Assembly: GCA_944385275.1 (NCBI GenBank)
Contig: CALWWP010000008.1
Location: 1 to 44,536, forward strand
Direction of reading: 5' to 3'
DNA from: an uncultured Oscillospiraceae bacterium
GTDB taxonomy: Bacteria; Bacillota; Clostridia; Oscillospirales; Oscillospiraceae
Length of the DNA: 44,536 bases
In this document: piece after piece, positions 1 through 8,607 of the stretch
Numbering within the stretch: position 1 is the first letter of the stretch
Layout of the letters: each line of letters begins with the position of its first letter
Program-made: the position numbers and the translations under genes
Notes under the pieces: generated by a model
Told to the model about the DNA's origin: nothing
The model's input: the letters and a program-made list of their open reading frames with translations, nothing else
The model's database searches: none

Positions 1-269
1 TTGAAATTCATAGGTTTTATATTAAAAGTCAGTTCTCCATAATTCACTGTCCAGTCCTCGGGAATTCTGAACTTATCCCATTTCCCTCCTCCGCTGGAAG
101 AGCGATGGTACCGTGCATCAGGCTTCGCCCATCCTCTGTGCTGTCTTGGAGTATCCCAAATTACCTGCGGATCGGGACGAACCAGGATATATTTGCCCCA
201 GCGCTCAAGCTTCTCGCCTTTTGAACAGTCGAGAACTTCAAAATCTTCCCATTTATCTGCAATCCACAT
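1..269 (-). CDS. Class I SAM-dependent methyltransferase, N-terminal part (truncated by window edge)
   Basis: The first 89 codons of a gene that runs off the left edge. The translation begins MWIADKWEDFEVLD and carries GEKLERWGKYILVRPDPQ and ARYHRSSSGGGKW, which I recognise as the start of the Firmicutes SAM-methyltransferase family related to the catalytic half of RlmI-type rRNA cytosine methyltransferases. The SAM-binding core itself lies outside the window, so the substrate cannot be judged. The start is the ATG at 269, preceded by GAGGAGC at a normal distance and by a near-perfect sigma-A promoter at 311-339. A longer overlapping minus-strand frame at 161-406 is a shadow. Family recognition is from memory of conserved N-terminal motifs, not from a search. 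Confidence 0.75.
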   Translation of the reverse strand, partial: MWIADKWEDFEVLDCSKGEKLERWGKYILVRPDPQVIWDTPRQHRGWAKPDARYHRSSSGGGKWDKFRIPEDWTVNYGELTFNIKPMNF

Positions 270-310
270 AGCCAAAGCTCCTCATTTAATAAACCTGATA
301 CAATTATAAC

Positions 311-339
311 ATTATAGCATCCGTCACCTCCGCAGTCAA
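311..339 (-). promoter_or_regulatory. Sigma-A promoter of the truncated methyltransferase gene
   Basis: On the minus strand, -35 TTGACT (339-334), a 17-nt spacer and -10 TATAAT (316-311). The -10 is preceded by TGC, making it an extended -10. The predicted transcript starts near 304, about 35 nt before the ATG at 269. Confidence 0.75.
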
Positions 340-865
340 ATATAACAGGTATTTTTATACCAGTATTTTTTCCTCTTGTTTTTATCGTTTGCACTTGCTT
401 TTGCAATGCCTTTTTATATTATTAACGAAGTAATTTCGACAAAATTCAACACCTTACGGAGACTGTCCTGATATGTGTAAATCTCACTATTTTTCTCTGT
501 TGTTCAATATTTGGATATTCCGCTTAGTTGACTCATAACTTTGCGCCTCTCTGGGCTCTATAGATACTAGCTCAATCGAGACCTTGGTCTTTTATTTTCC
601 CAGCAGTGCTAACTGCCTAAGAAATCACATTGGTCAAAGACTCTGACAGCAGTTCCGCCGATGCTGTATATAAAGCATTTGAAAATCCCATATCATATCA
701 AAAAAGCTCTTTTCAAAACTATATTCCATATGAAGTGCCTAAATTGGAGCCATGTGTTTTTATCAGGAAAGGAAATTATATTATGCCCTGCGTTGCATCC
801 AAGGTACACTAAAAAAACGAGGTCTTTGATAATTACTGCGGCAAATAATCTATTTAAAAAGCGAA
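340..865. other. Gene-poor stretch without recognisable content
   Basis: About 0.5 kb between the methyltransferase promoter and the degV terminator. Two overlapping plus-strand frames exist (630-812, 60 codons; 661-879, 72 codons), but neither has a convincing Shine-Dalgarno site or a recognisable product, and their composition looks non-coding. A short imperfect dyad (GAGACC TT GGTCTT, about 578-591) is present. It may be the decayed remains of a gene, but I cannot identify one. Confidence 0.5.
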
Positions 866-905
866 AAAGCAGGAGATAAGCATTTAGCTTATCTCCTGCT
901 TTTTA
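866..905. terminator. Bidirectional rho-independent terminator downstream of degV
   Basis: Perfect stem AAAGCAGGAGATAAG (866-880) against CTTATCTCCTGCTTT (888-902), 7-nt loop, T-rich on both outer flanks. It ends the minus-strand ilvB-ilvN-degV unit and would also stop anything transcribed rightward through the gene-poor stretch. Confidence 0.85.
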
Positions 906-945
906 TTTCTCTCCAAAAATCGCGGCCATCAGATCCTGTACTGAA

Positions 946-1794
946 CTATGCCTTTCTATAAAACAATATACCAAAGCACCTTGGGCCGCAATGACTAGAT
1001 ATAGTACAACCCGCAGAGGTCTCGTATACTTCTTCAAACTCACCATACTGGTCAACAAGTGAGTGAACTTCTTTTAATATCTCTTTTGGAAAAGCCTCTG
1101 AATATGTAAGAAAAATACGCTTCTTATCCAAGTCACTTCTATCTTTAAGTCTGTCTGTTACATATTGCTTTATTACTTTTTCCAAATTGCCGCGGTACTT
1201 TTTACCTACTCCCATTTTTCCTTCCCGTACTTCTACACACGGCTTGAGCTGCATAAAATTTGCCCCTATTGCAGCAACCGCAGAACAACGCCCGCCACGC
1301 CGCATATAAGACAGCGTATCCAACACAAAGCTCACTTCAAGCCTTGCTGCATCTTTTCTAAGTGTTTCTGCAATAACCTCTGCGTCTATTCCCTGACTTG
1401 CCATTATAGAAGCGTCAAGCACAAGGTGCCCTATCCCGGTAGAGAGGTTTCGCGAATCGACAACATAAACATTTCCAACTTCCTGCGCGGCTATACAGGC
1501 ATTTTGGTAGCAGGCTGAAAATTCGCTGCTTATATTTATATGCACAATTGCATCACAGTCTTTTAACAGCTCTGTAAACTTATTTATATATTCGTCCACA
1601 TTTACTGCTGCCGTCTTACATATCCCTTTTCCGCTGTCTACATATTCAAAAACTTGCTTTGGATTGATCTCAAGCATATCGGCATATGCTTTTTCTCCCA
1701 GTATTATACTCAGCGGCATTATAGTAATATCATATTTTTCTATCAGTTCAGGCGAGAGATCACAGGTGCTGTCTGCCGTGATTCGTGTCTTCAT
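946..1794 (-). CDS. DegV family fatty-acid-binding protein
   Basis: 282 aa, the usual DegV length. DegV proteins bind a fatty acid in a cleft between two domains; in Firmicutes the FakB members present it to the kinase FakA for phosphorylation and phospholipid synthesis. Visible hallmarks are the N-terminal ITADSTCDLSPELIEKY, the central DTLSYMRRGGRCSA and the late GPRCFGILFY. The start ATG at 1794 has AGGAG upstream. It lies 65 nt downstream of ilvN on the same strand with no terminator between them, so it is probably the last gene of that transcript, although nothing links it functionally to branched-chain amino acid synthesis. No fakA is visible in the window. Which fatty acid it binds cannot be told. 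Confidence 0.9.
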   Translation of the reverse strand: MKTRITADSTCDLSPELIEKYDITIMPLSIILGEKAYADMLEINPKQVFEYVDSGKGICKTAAVNVDEYINKFTELLKDCDAIVHINISSEFSACYQNACIAAQEVGNVYVVDSRNLSTGIGHLVLDASIMASQGIDAEVIAETLRKDAARLEVSFVLDTLSYMRRGGRCSAVAAIGANFMQLKPCVEVREGKMGVGKKYRGNLEKVIKQYVTDRLKDRSDLDKKRIFLTYSEAFPKEILKEVHSLVDQYGEFEEVYETSAGCTISSHCGPRCFGILFYRKA

Positions 1795-1859
1795 AATCTT
1801 TAAATTCTCCTAACTTTCAACTCATACTCAAAATCAAAACTTCTTTTTTGATACATTTT

Positions 1860-2456
1860 TTATTCAACAGATCTATCTGCGCCGCTTTCTGTAATTGTAT
1901 CATATACTAAATTTTTGCTCAAGCCTTTTCCTATTGTAAATTCTTCATTTTCTTTTCCCTCATTGTATATAGTTTTTGTTCCTCTCTCTAAAGATATGAC
2001 GCCAGTGCGCGCCATTTCCATGATCTCAAACTCTTCAAGAAGTTTTAGCAGGGCCTCCGTTTTACTTCCGTCTCCGACTACGGCAATCGTCATGCATTCT
2101 TTAGCTATGTCAATTACAAAAACCCTGAAAATATTTACTATCTGCATTATCTCATCGCGCTTTTCCTTTGTATCTGCCCGAACTTTTATAAGCGACAGCT
2201 CTCTTGAAACCGACGTGCTGTCTTCCAGCAGCTGCATAGATATGACTGGCTGAAGTTTTCGCAACTGGCTCGTCAGCTGCTGTATCATTTTATCATCGCC
2301 TGTAGTGATGATAGTAATACGCGAAATGCGCGGATCTTCTACTGTTCCAACCGCAAGACTCTCAATATTATAACGCTTGCGTGAAAATAGCCTCGTTACC
2401 TGAGACAAAACTCCGGCCGTATTTTCAACCAGAACGGAAAGAGTTCTCTTCTGCAT
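1860..2456 (-). CDS. ilvN: Acetolactate synthase small (regulatory) subunit
   Basis: 198 aa. It begins MQKRTLSVLVENTAGVLSQVTRLFSRKRYNI, the classic N-terminal ACT domain (about residues 4-75) of IlvN/IlvH that binds valine and confers feedback inhibition. The second half (DIAKECMTIAVVGDGSKTEALLKLLEEF) is the second ACT-like domain. It partners the catalytic subunit encoded immediately upstream (11-nt gap), giving the heterotetramer that makes acetolactate and acetohydroxybutyrate for Val, Leu and Ile synthesis. AGGAGG precedes the ATG. The C-terminal tail after about residue 165 is longer than in E. coli IlvH, as is common in Clostridia. ilvH is an equally valid name. Confidence 0.95.
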   Translation of the reverse strand: MQKRTLSVLVENTAGVLSQVTRLFSRKRYNIESLAVGTVEDPRISRITIITTGDDKMIQQLTSQLRKLQPVISMQLLEDSTSVSRELSLIKVRADTKEKRDEIMQIVNIFRVFVIDIAKECMTIAVVGDGSKTEALLKLLEEFEIMEMARTGVISLERGTKTIYNEGKENEEFTIGKGLSKNLVYDTITESGADRSVE

Positions 2457-2467
2457 GACTTTTCCTC

Positions 2468-4141
2468 CTAATTCCTTTTTCTACCAAATCTCACTTTTAC
2501 TTCTTCCATTGGACTGATAGTACACTCTATAACACATCCGGCCTTTGATGCAACAGCGCTTTTAAGCGCTTGCCTCAGCTCCTCTTCATTTTTTACCTTT
2601 ACTCCTGGTATCCCATAAGCCATTGCCAGCGCGGCAAAATCCGGTCTATCGTCTAATAATGTCTGAAATATCCTGTTTTCAAAGTCTCTATGCTGCCGCT
2701 GTTTCACAAGCCCCAGCGAATGGTTGTTAATCACGACCGTTATTATAGGAACTTTATACCGGTACTCAGTTGCAAGTTCCGTACAGTTCATACGGAAACT
2801 GCCGTCTCCTGTTATGTGCAAAACTGTCTTGCTAGCATCTGCTATCTTTGCTCCGATCGAAGCGCCGAGGCCAAAACCCATAGCTCCGTATCCCCCGCTT
2901 GTGATAAATTGCCTTGGATAGTTGTGCGGAAGCATTGTGCTTGCCCATATCTGATGCTGACCTACGTCTGTCACGAACCTTGTATTTTCATCTGTTATTT
3001 CTCTGATAACTCCCATCACTGCCAAAGCAGTAAGTTTTGAGCTCTTTCGCCATTCTTTTTCGTCAATTTTTTTATGGCGGGCCAGCAGTTTCCACTCTTC
3101 GTGGTCTTGCTGTGATATATGCGGTGTCAATCCCTCTAACACATGAGCTGCATCGCCCACAATGTAATAATCGGCTGGCACATTCTTATCTATTTCTGCT
3201 CTGTCTATGTCAATGTGAAATTTTTTTGCCTTAGGCGCAAATGTATCTATCCTGCCGGTAACCCGATCTGAAAATCTCACTCCTACTGCAATAAGAAGAT
3301 CGCAGTTTTTACAAGCCCACTCTGCGGCAGCCTCACCATACGATCCAAGCATTCCCAAGAAGTTCTCGTCTTTGGAAGATACCGTTCCAAGCCCCATCAT
3401 CGTACTCACAATAGGAGCGTCTATCTTTGCGGCAAAATTTTTCAACTGCTCCTCAGCTTTTGACCATACGACTCCTCCCCCGGCTAAAACCAAAGGGCAT
3501 TTTGCGCTTTCAAGTATGGCTTTTGCCTTTTTTAGCTCTTCCGTGGAAAATGTTTTTTCAATATGAGATATATTACGCCTATACGCAAAAACTTTTTTTA
3601 AATAATTCTGTGGATCCATTGGAGTATACTCGGCATACTCACGCACCGCATTCGCCGTAATATCTATCAAAACAGGGCCTTTGCGCCCAGACACAGCAAG
3701 TGCAAAAGCCTCACGAATAGTATCAGCCAGATCTTCGGCCCGTCTGACAAGATAAGTGTTCTTTGTTATCGGCATGGCTATGCCAACTATGTCGACTTCC
3801 TGAAACGCGTCTTTCCCGAGCAAGCTGTCCGGGACGTTACAGGTTATAAAAATGACTGGTGAGGAATCCATAAACGCAGCGGCCATACCTGTTATAAGAT
3901 TTGTAGCACCTGGTCCCGACGTAGCCAAACATACCCCCGGCTTGTCCGACACGCGCGCATACCCGTCAGCTGCATGAGCCGCCCCCTGTTCATGTGCAGT
4001 TAATATGTGTGTGATTTTATCTTGGTATTTGAACAGCTCATCATAAATATCTATGATACTCACACCCGGATAACCAAAAACCGTATCCACTCCCTGTTCC
4101 AGAAGACATTCTATGACGATTTTTGCACCCTTTATTTTCAC
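2468..4141 (-). CDS. ilvB: Acetolactate synthase large (catalytic) subunit
   Basis: 557 aa from a GTG start. A ThDP-dependent enzyme condensing pyruvate with pyruvate or 2-oxobutyrate. Seen: GYPGVSIIDIYDEL and AHEQGAAHAADGYAR (with the catalytic Glu) in the pyrimidine-binding domain, a central FAD-type domain, and the ThDP/Mg motif HITGDGSF...VVINN in the C-terminal third. The open frame extends to an ATG at 4210, but the sigma-A promoter has its -35 at 4210-4205 and would start transcription near 4175. The upstream ATGs would therefore not be on the mRNA, and the GTG at 4141, which has GAGGTG five bases upstream, is the likely start. The leader is only about 35 nt, too short for a T-box or leucine-peptide attenuator. 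First gene of ilvB-ilvN(-degV). Confidence 0.95.
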   Translation of the reverse strand: MKIKGAKIVIECLLEQGVDTVFGYPGVSIIDIYDELFKYQDKITHILTAHEQGAAHAADGYARVSDKPGVCLATSGPGATNLITGMAAAFMDSSPVIFITCNVPDSLLGKDAFQEVDIVGIAMPITKNTYLVRRAEDLADTIREAFALAVSGRKGPVLIDITANAVREYAEYTPMDPQNYLKKVFAYRRNISHIEKTFSTEELKKAKAILESAKCPLVLAGGGVVWSKAEEQLKNFAAKIDAPIVSTMMGLGTVSSKDENFLGMLGSYGEAAAEWACKNCDLLIAVGVRFSDRVTGRIDTFAPKAKKFHIDIDRAEIDKNVPADYYIVGDAAHVLEGLTPHISQQDHEEWKLLARHKKIDEKEWRKSSKLTALAVMGVIREITDENTRFVTDVGQHQIWASTMLPHNYPRQFITSGGYGAMGFGLGASIGAKIADASKTVLHITGDGSFRMNCTELATEYRYKVPIITVVINNHSLGLVKQRQHRDFENRIFQTLLDDRPDFAALAMAYGIPGVKVKNEEELRQALKSAVASKAGCVIECTISPMEEVKVRFGRKRN

Positions 4142-4181
4142 ATTTCCACCTCTTTTACATGATAGATACCAACATGACATC

Positions 4182-4210
4182 ATAATATTCCGTTCATGTT
4201 TTTTTGTCAA
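4182..4210 (-). promoter_or_regulatory. Sigma-A promoter of ilvB-ilvN
   Basis: Minus strand: consensus -35 TTGACA (4210-4205), 17-nt spacer, -10 TATTAT (4187-4182). It decides the ilvB start, because the longer annotated-style ATG would lie inside the -35 box. Confidence 0.8.
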
Positions 4211-4342
4211 TCATCCCTATTTTTTGCATTATTAAGATGTTTGTCACATTTAGTCGTTTTTTGTTATGATAAAAGCAACATATCATATAATACCATAAGT
4301 AAAAATACTGAAATAATGTAACTTTTTTACTAGTTCTCTCTA

Positions 4343-4371
4343 TAGACATTCAATCTGCCCTGTGTTATGAT
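4343..4371 (+). promoter_or_regulatory. Sigma-A promoter of the rnf operon
   Basis: -35 TAGACA (4343-4348), 17-nt spacer, -10 TATGAT (4366-4371). The predicted start is near 4378, leaving a roughly 35-nt leader before the rnfC start. No hairpin is obvious in the leader. It is divergent from the ilvB promoter across about 130 bp. Confidence 0.7.
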
Positions 4372-4413
4372 ATCTGTCGGAGAAAATATAAAAATCTCAA
4401 AGAGGTGAATCAA

Positions 4414-5748
4414 TTGTCTCATTCATTTTTTGGAGGCATACATCCCGATGACGGTAAGGCTCTGTCTGCAAATATGGCGATAGAAGTCCTTCCCGCTCCG
4501 AAACAGGTCGTTATTCCAATGTCCCTGCACATAGGTGCGCCTTGTTCTCCTTTGGTCAACAAGGGCGACTATGTAAAGCTTGGTCAGAAGATCGGCGACG
4601 TCGGAGCACCTGTATCAGCCCCCATTCATGCCAGTGTATCTGGCACAGTTGTCGCCGTAGAACCGCGTCCCCATCCCAACGGGACCAATGTCATGTCGAT
4701 AGTTATCGAAAATGACGGATTGGACACTCTTGATGAAAGCGTCGTATCACATTTGTCAGAAAATCTTTCTGATTCCAGCGTTTTCGTAAAGCTCGTCCGT
4801 GAAGCCGGTATTGTCGGCATGGGCGGTGCTACATTCCCAACACACTTTAAGATCAGCACCGGAATAGGCAAAGTCGATACCATAATTATCAATGCTGCCG
4901 AGTGCGAACCGTATATAACATCCGATTACAGGACGTTATTGGAAAAACCGGAAGAAGTCATAAGCGGCATTAAGCTTCTTATGAATGCTTTCGGTCTGTC
5001 ACGCGCCTATCTTGCTGTTGAAGCCAACAAAATGGACGCTATCAAAGTGCTTCAAGACATACTATCCAAGCAGAATTCCGGCATTGAGATAATAGTGATG
5101 AAAGCTCGTTATCCGCAGGGCTCTGAAAAGCAGCTCATCCAGACTGTCACGGGCCGCCAGGTCCCGCCGGGCGGACTTCCTGCAGATGTCGGCTGCGTCG
5201 TTATAAACACTTATACTGCTTGGAGCGTCAACCGCGCTATCACGGAAGGCATGCCTGCTATCGACCGTGTAGTCACCGTTTCCGGCCCTGGCATAGCATC
5301 TCCCAAGAACCTGCGCGCCCGCATAGGTACTCCTATCGAATATTTGATAGAAGCAGCCGGCGGATTTAAACCCAATGTAAATAAAGTCCTCATGGGTGGT
5401 CCTATGATGGGAAATGCTCAGTATGATATGTCTGTTCCCGTCATTAAGGGTACAAACGCTATTACCGTTCTTACCACTAAAGAAAGCAGAGACGTAGAAA
5501 ATCCGACTTGCATTCGCTGCGGCAAATGTATTTCTGTCTGCCCAATGCATCTGATGCCGATATACATGTACATGTATGAACGCAGAAACGACTTTGAGGC
5601 GCTCAACAAATATAATTTGCTGGACTGTATGGAATGTGGTTCTTGTACTTATATCTGCCCGGGCAGATTGAATCTTGTCCAATCTTTCCGGACCGGCAAA
5701 GCGAAACTCGCAAACGAAAGAGCTAAGCAGCAAGCTGCCAAGGCTTAA
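4414..5748 (+). CDS. rnfC: Rnf complex subunit C (ferredoxin:NAD+ oxidoreductase, NADH-side subunit)
   Basis: 444 aa. Peripheral subunit of the membrane Rnf complex that transfers electrons from reduced ferredoxin to NAD+ while pumping Na+ or H+. It carries an N-terminal barrel domain (about residues 1-100), the flavin/NADH-binding fold with INAAECEPYITSDYR (about 160-175), an SLBB-type region, and two [4Fe-4S] motifs, CIRCGKCISVCP (about 366-378) and CMECGSCTYICP (about 405-416). It lacks the long C-terminal extension of E. coli RsxC, as is normal in Clostridia. A GTG at 4405 opens the frame, but AAAGAGGTG occupies 4399-4407 as Shine-Dalgarno, so the start is more likely the TTG at 4414. First gene of rnfCDGEAB. 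Confidence 0.95.
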   Translation: MSHSFFGGIHPDDGKALSANMAIEVLPAPKQVVIPMSLHIGAPCSPLVNKGDYVKLGQKIGDVGAPVSAPIHASVSGTVVAVEPRPHPNGTNVMSIVIENDGLDTLDESVVSHLSENLSDSSVFVKLVREAGIVGMGGATFPTHFKISTGIGKVDTIIINAAECEPYITSDYRTLLEKPEEVISGIKLLMNAFGLSRAYLAVEANKMDAIKVLQDILSKQNSGIEIIVMKARYPQGSEKQLIQTVTGRQVPPGGLPADVGCVVINTYTAWSVNRAITEGMPAIDRVVTVSGPGIASPKNLRARIGTPIEYLIEAAGGFKPNVNKVLMGGPMMGNAQYDMSVPVIKGTNAITVLTTKESRDVENPTCIRCGKCISVCPMHLMPIYMYMYERRNDFEALNKYNLLDCMECGSCTYICPGRLNLVQSFRTGKAKLANERAKQQAAKA

Positions 5749-5773
5749 CACTTAAGGAAAGGAATGAACGATA

Positions 5774-6817
5774 TTGGACAGTGAATTGAAATTATCCGTA
5801 TCCTCCTCTCCGCATATTCGAAGCGCTGAGGACACCCGTTCCATAATGTTGGACGTTATAATCGCTCTTATGCCCGCACTAGCTGTAGCCATCTATATGT
5901 TCGGTCTTAGAGCTCTTACGCTTACCTGCGTCTCTGTTGCAGCCTGCGTATTTTTCGAATGGGGATATCGCAAACTCATGAAGAAAACTTCTTCTATTGG
6001 CGATCTTTCCGCAGTTGTTACCGGTATATTGCTGGCATACTGCACTCCCGTATCCTCTCCCTATTGGATGATCATTATCGGAGCAGCCTTTGCAATAATC
6101 ATTGTAAAGCAGCTCTATGGCGGTATCGGCAAGAACTTTGTCAACCCCGCTTTGGCTGCCCGTGCTTTTCTGTTTTCTTGGCCGGTACTGATGTCTACTT
6201 GGGTAGCTCCTTTGGCTTATAACTCGATTTTTGATCTGAGCACTGCCGACGTAGTCACCGCCGCCACGCCTCTTGCATCCCTGCATACCGGAGCTATCCC
6301 GCAGGATATAACTCTTCTGCAGGCTTTCATGGGCCAGATCGGCGGTTCCATGGGTGAGATCTCTGCCCTCGCGCTTATACTCGGCGGACTTTACCTCGTA
6401 GTAAGAAAAGTTATTTCGCTCAGAATCCCCGTCGGTTTCATCGGTTCTGTCGCTATCATTACTTTCATTTTCCCCAAGGGCGGAAACGACAATCTGTCAT
6501 GGATGCTCTGGAACCTGTGCAGCGGCGGCATCATGCTGGGTGCATTCTTCATGGCCACCGATTACTCTACTTCCCCTGTTACTAAAAAAGGTCAGTGGAT
6601 ATTCGGCGTCGGCTGCGGTCTTCTTACTGTTTTCATCCGCTATTTCGGCTCTTATCCCGAAGGCGTTTCCTACGCGATCCTGATTATGAACGTATGCGTA
6701 TGGTTGATCGACAAATACACCATGCCTAAGCGCTTCGGACTCACTAAGGAGAAAATAAAAGAAGACAAAGCAAAAGCTAAAGCAGAGAAAAAAGCAAAGG
6801 ACGGTGCTGCATCATGA
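5774..6817 (+). CDS. rnfD: Rnf complex subunit D (membrane, covalent FMN)
   Basis: 347 aa, about nine to ten membrane segments, NqrB/RnfD family. It begins LKLSVSSSPHIRSAEDT, and the motif ATDYSTSPVT (about residues 262-271) is where the family attaches FMN covalently to a threonine. GGIGKNFVNPALAARAF (about 115-131) is the conserved loop of the family. The start is TTG at 5774 after an AAGGAAAGGAATG stretch. The C-terminus is a Lys/Ala-rich charged tail. The stop overlaps the rnfG start (ATGA). An integral-membrane step in electron transfer and cation translocation. Confidence 0.95.
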   Translation: MDSELKLSVSSSPHIRSAEDTRSIMLDVIIALMPALAVAIYMFGLRALTLTCVSVAACVFFEWGYRKLMKKTSSIGDLSAVVTGILLAYCTPVSSPYWMIIIGAAFAIIIVKQLYGGIGKNFVNPALAARAFLFSWPVLMSTWVAPLAYNSIFDLSTADVVTAATPLASLHTGAIPQDITLLQAFMGQIGGSMGEISALALILGGLYLVVRKVISLRIPVGFIGSVAIITFIFPKGGNDNLSWMLWNLCSGGIMLGAFFMATDYSTSPVTKKGQWIFGVGCGLLTVFIRYFGSYPEGVSYAILIMNVCVWLIDKYTMPKRFGLTKEKIKEDKAKAKAEKKAKDGAAS

Positions 6818-7353
6818 CAGAAACCAAGAAATCACCGAGTATGCTCCGCCTGATAGTGGTTCTTTTTGTAATAGCTGTTGTTGTAGCTTTCCTTCTCGGT
6901 TTTGTCAACTACATTACTGCCGACCGCATAGCTGAAATAAAAGAAGCCAAGACCAACGATGCTATGAGAGAAGTCCTTTCTGCGGATACATACGACGAGA
7001 TCGAGTATACGGGCGGAAATCAGTCTGTTAATAAGATCTACGCCGCTGGCGACGCCGGCTATGTAGTAAATGTTACTACCTCCGGGTTTAGCGGTGCGAT
7101 CGAAATGGTCGTTGGCGTTGACACCTCCGGTACTGTCACTGGAATTTCCATCATTGACATGTCTGAAACATCTGGACTTGGAGACAATGCAAAACGTGAC
7201 ACTTTCCGCGACCAGTTTATCGGCGCCACTGATACTCTGGCAGTCAGCAAGGACGGCGGTACTATAGACGCCCTTACCGGCGCGACCATTACATCGCGTG
7301 CGGTCACCGATGGTGTCAACATCGCTATGGAAGCCGTCAAAACATTGGGCTAA
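6814..7353 (+). CDS. rnfG: Rnf complex subunit G (membrane-anchored, covalent FMN)
   Basis: 179 aa. One N-terminal membrane anchor (about residues 11-34), then the FMN-binding domain facing outward. The flavinylation motif LTGATITS (about residues 154-161) has the T/S-G-A-T signature whose final Thr carries FMN by a phosphoester bond. ETSGLGDNA (about 123-131) is the other conserved patch of RnfG/NqrC. It overlaps rnfD by 4 nt (translational coupling) and is followed by rnfE after 15 nt. Flavinylation requires ApbE (Ftp), which is not in this window. Confidence 0.95.
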   Translation: MTETKKSPSMLRLIVVLFVIAVVVAFLLGFVNYITADRIAEIKEAKTNDAMREVLSADTYDEIEYTGGNQSVNKIYAAGDAGYVVNVTTSGFSGAIEMVVGVDTSGTVTGISIIDMSETSGLGDNAKRDTFRDQFIGATDTLAVSKDGGTIDALTGATITSRAVTDGVNIAMEAVKTLG

Positions 7354-7368
7354 GGAAGGAGCAGCAAA

Positions 7369-8010
7369 ATGAATCTTAAAAAACAATTTAAAGACGGACT
7401 GCTTACACAAAACCCCGTTTTTGTACAGCTGCTTGGTATGTGTTCCTGCCTTGCTATCACTACCACACTTTTTAACGGCATAGGCATGGGAATCTCGGTC
7501 TTGATTATTCTTACATGCTCTAATATAGTTATCTCGCTTTTAAGAAAAATCATCCCCTCTGACATCCGCATTGCGGCTTATGTCGTTGTCATCGCAGGTT
7601 TTGTCACTATTGTAGACTTGTTGCTTCAAGCCTATCTGAATGAACTGTCAGAATCCCTCGGCGTATTTATCCCCTTGATAGTTGTCAACTGTATCATATT
7701 GGCAAGAGCAGAGTCATTTGCATCGAAAAATACTATTGTAGCTTCTGCTGTCGACGGTGTTATGCAGGGCATCGGATATACTGTAGCTCTTATCGCAATG
7801 TGTGTCATCCGTGAATTTCTTGGCAACGGTACTTTTGGCAGCGGTATCTTCAACAACGGAGAAGGCTTCCGCATTATTGCCGAAGGCTACGGTGCTCTGC
7901 TTATCGTTCTCCCAGTCGGAGGCTTTATTACCCTAGGCTGTCTGATTGCATTCTTCCAGTGGCTACTTGCTCGTTTTGACAGTAAAAAGAACAGTGAGGT
8001 GAGCAAATAA
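7369..8010 (+). CDS. rnfE: Rnf complex subunit E (integral membrane)
   Basis: 213 aa, six predicted membrane helices, RnfE/NqrD family. It begins LKKQFKDGLLTQNPVFVQLLGMCSCLA, where the half-helix with Cys is the conserved site that holds a membrane-embedded iron-sulfur centre together with RnfA. AAGGAAGGAGC precedes the ATG. It ends in a short polar tail and overlaps rnfA by one base (TAATG). Homologous to RnfA, with which it forms an inverted-topology pair. Confidence 0.95.
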   Translation: MNLKKQFKDGLLTQNPVFVQLLGMCSCLAITTTLFNGIGMGISVLIILTCSNIVISLLRKIIPSDIRIAAYVVVIAGFVTIVDLLLQAYLNELSESLGVFIPLIVVNCIILARAESFASKNTIVASAVDGVMQGIGYTVALIAMCVIREFLGNGTFGSGIFNNGEGFRIIAEGYGALLIVLPVGGFITLGCLIAFFQWLLARFDSKKNSEVSK

Positions 8011-8594
8011 TGTTAACTAATATTCTTTCCATATCTCTTGGAGCAATACTTATTGAAAACTTTATTTTCTCACAGTTCCTCGGCATTTGTCCTTTTATGG
8101 GCGTATCCAAAAAAATGGATACTGCAATGGGCATGGGGCTTGCCGTTACATTCGTCATGGGCGTTGCCTCTATGTTTACATGGTTGGTCAACGAATTCCT
8201 CTTGATTCCTTTTGAAATTGAATACATGCAGACAGTTGCATATATCCTTGTCATTGCTGCATTGGTTCAATTCGTTGAAATGTTCCTGAAAAAATCGATC
8301 CCATCGTTGTATCAAGCACTCGGTATTTATCTTCCTCTGATAACTACCAACTGCGCGGTACTTGGCGTTGCGGTTTTGAACACTCAGAATGGTTACAACT
8401 TTATTGAAAGCGTTGTCTATGGCGTTACCGGGGGTCTTGGATTTACCCTTGCTATACTGCTGTTTGCCAGCGTTCGTGAGCGCACCGAGTTTGCCGAATA
8501 TCCAAAGCCCTTTGAAGGCTTCCCGATCGCGCTTGTCTCTGCCGGTCTCATAGCTCTTGCGTTCATGGGATTTACCGGTCTGAAGATCTGGTAA
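8010..8594 (+). CDS. rnfA: Rnf complex subunit A (integral membrane)
   Basis: 194 aa, six membrane helices, RnfA/NqrE family. Seen: ENFIFSQFLGICPFMGVSKK near the N-terminus, with the cluster-ligand Cys in LGICPF, and LPLITTNCAVLGVA (about residues 109-122), whose Cys is the second conserved ligand. The start ATG overlaps the rnfE stop. GAGGTGAG just upstream serves as Shine-Dalgarno. Pairs with RnfE. Confidence 0.95.
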   Translation: MLTNILSISLGAILIENFIFSQFLGICPFMGVSKKMDTAMGMGLAVTFVMGVASMFTWLVNEFLLIPFEIEYMQTVAYILVIAALVQFVEMFLKKSIPSLYQALGIYLPLITTNCAVLGVAVLNTQNGYNFIESVVYGVTGGLGFTLAILLFASVRERTEFAEYPKPFEGFPIALVSAGLIALAFMGFTGLKIW

Positions 8595-8607
8595 GGAGGG
8601 CCAAACT

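Noticed and set aside
630..879. Two overlapping small plus-strand frames
   Set aside because: No Shine-Dalgarno, no recognisable product, mutually overlapping; left as part of the gene-poor stretch.
4142..4180. T-box or leader-peptide attenuator for ilvB
   Set aside because: The predicted leader is only about 35 nt and has no hairpin, T-box core or Ile/Leu/Val codon run.
5062..5751. Long minus-strand open frame (229 codons) opposite rnfC
   Set aside because: It lies antisense to a fully recognisable rnfC and encodes no known motif; a codon-bias shadow.
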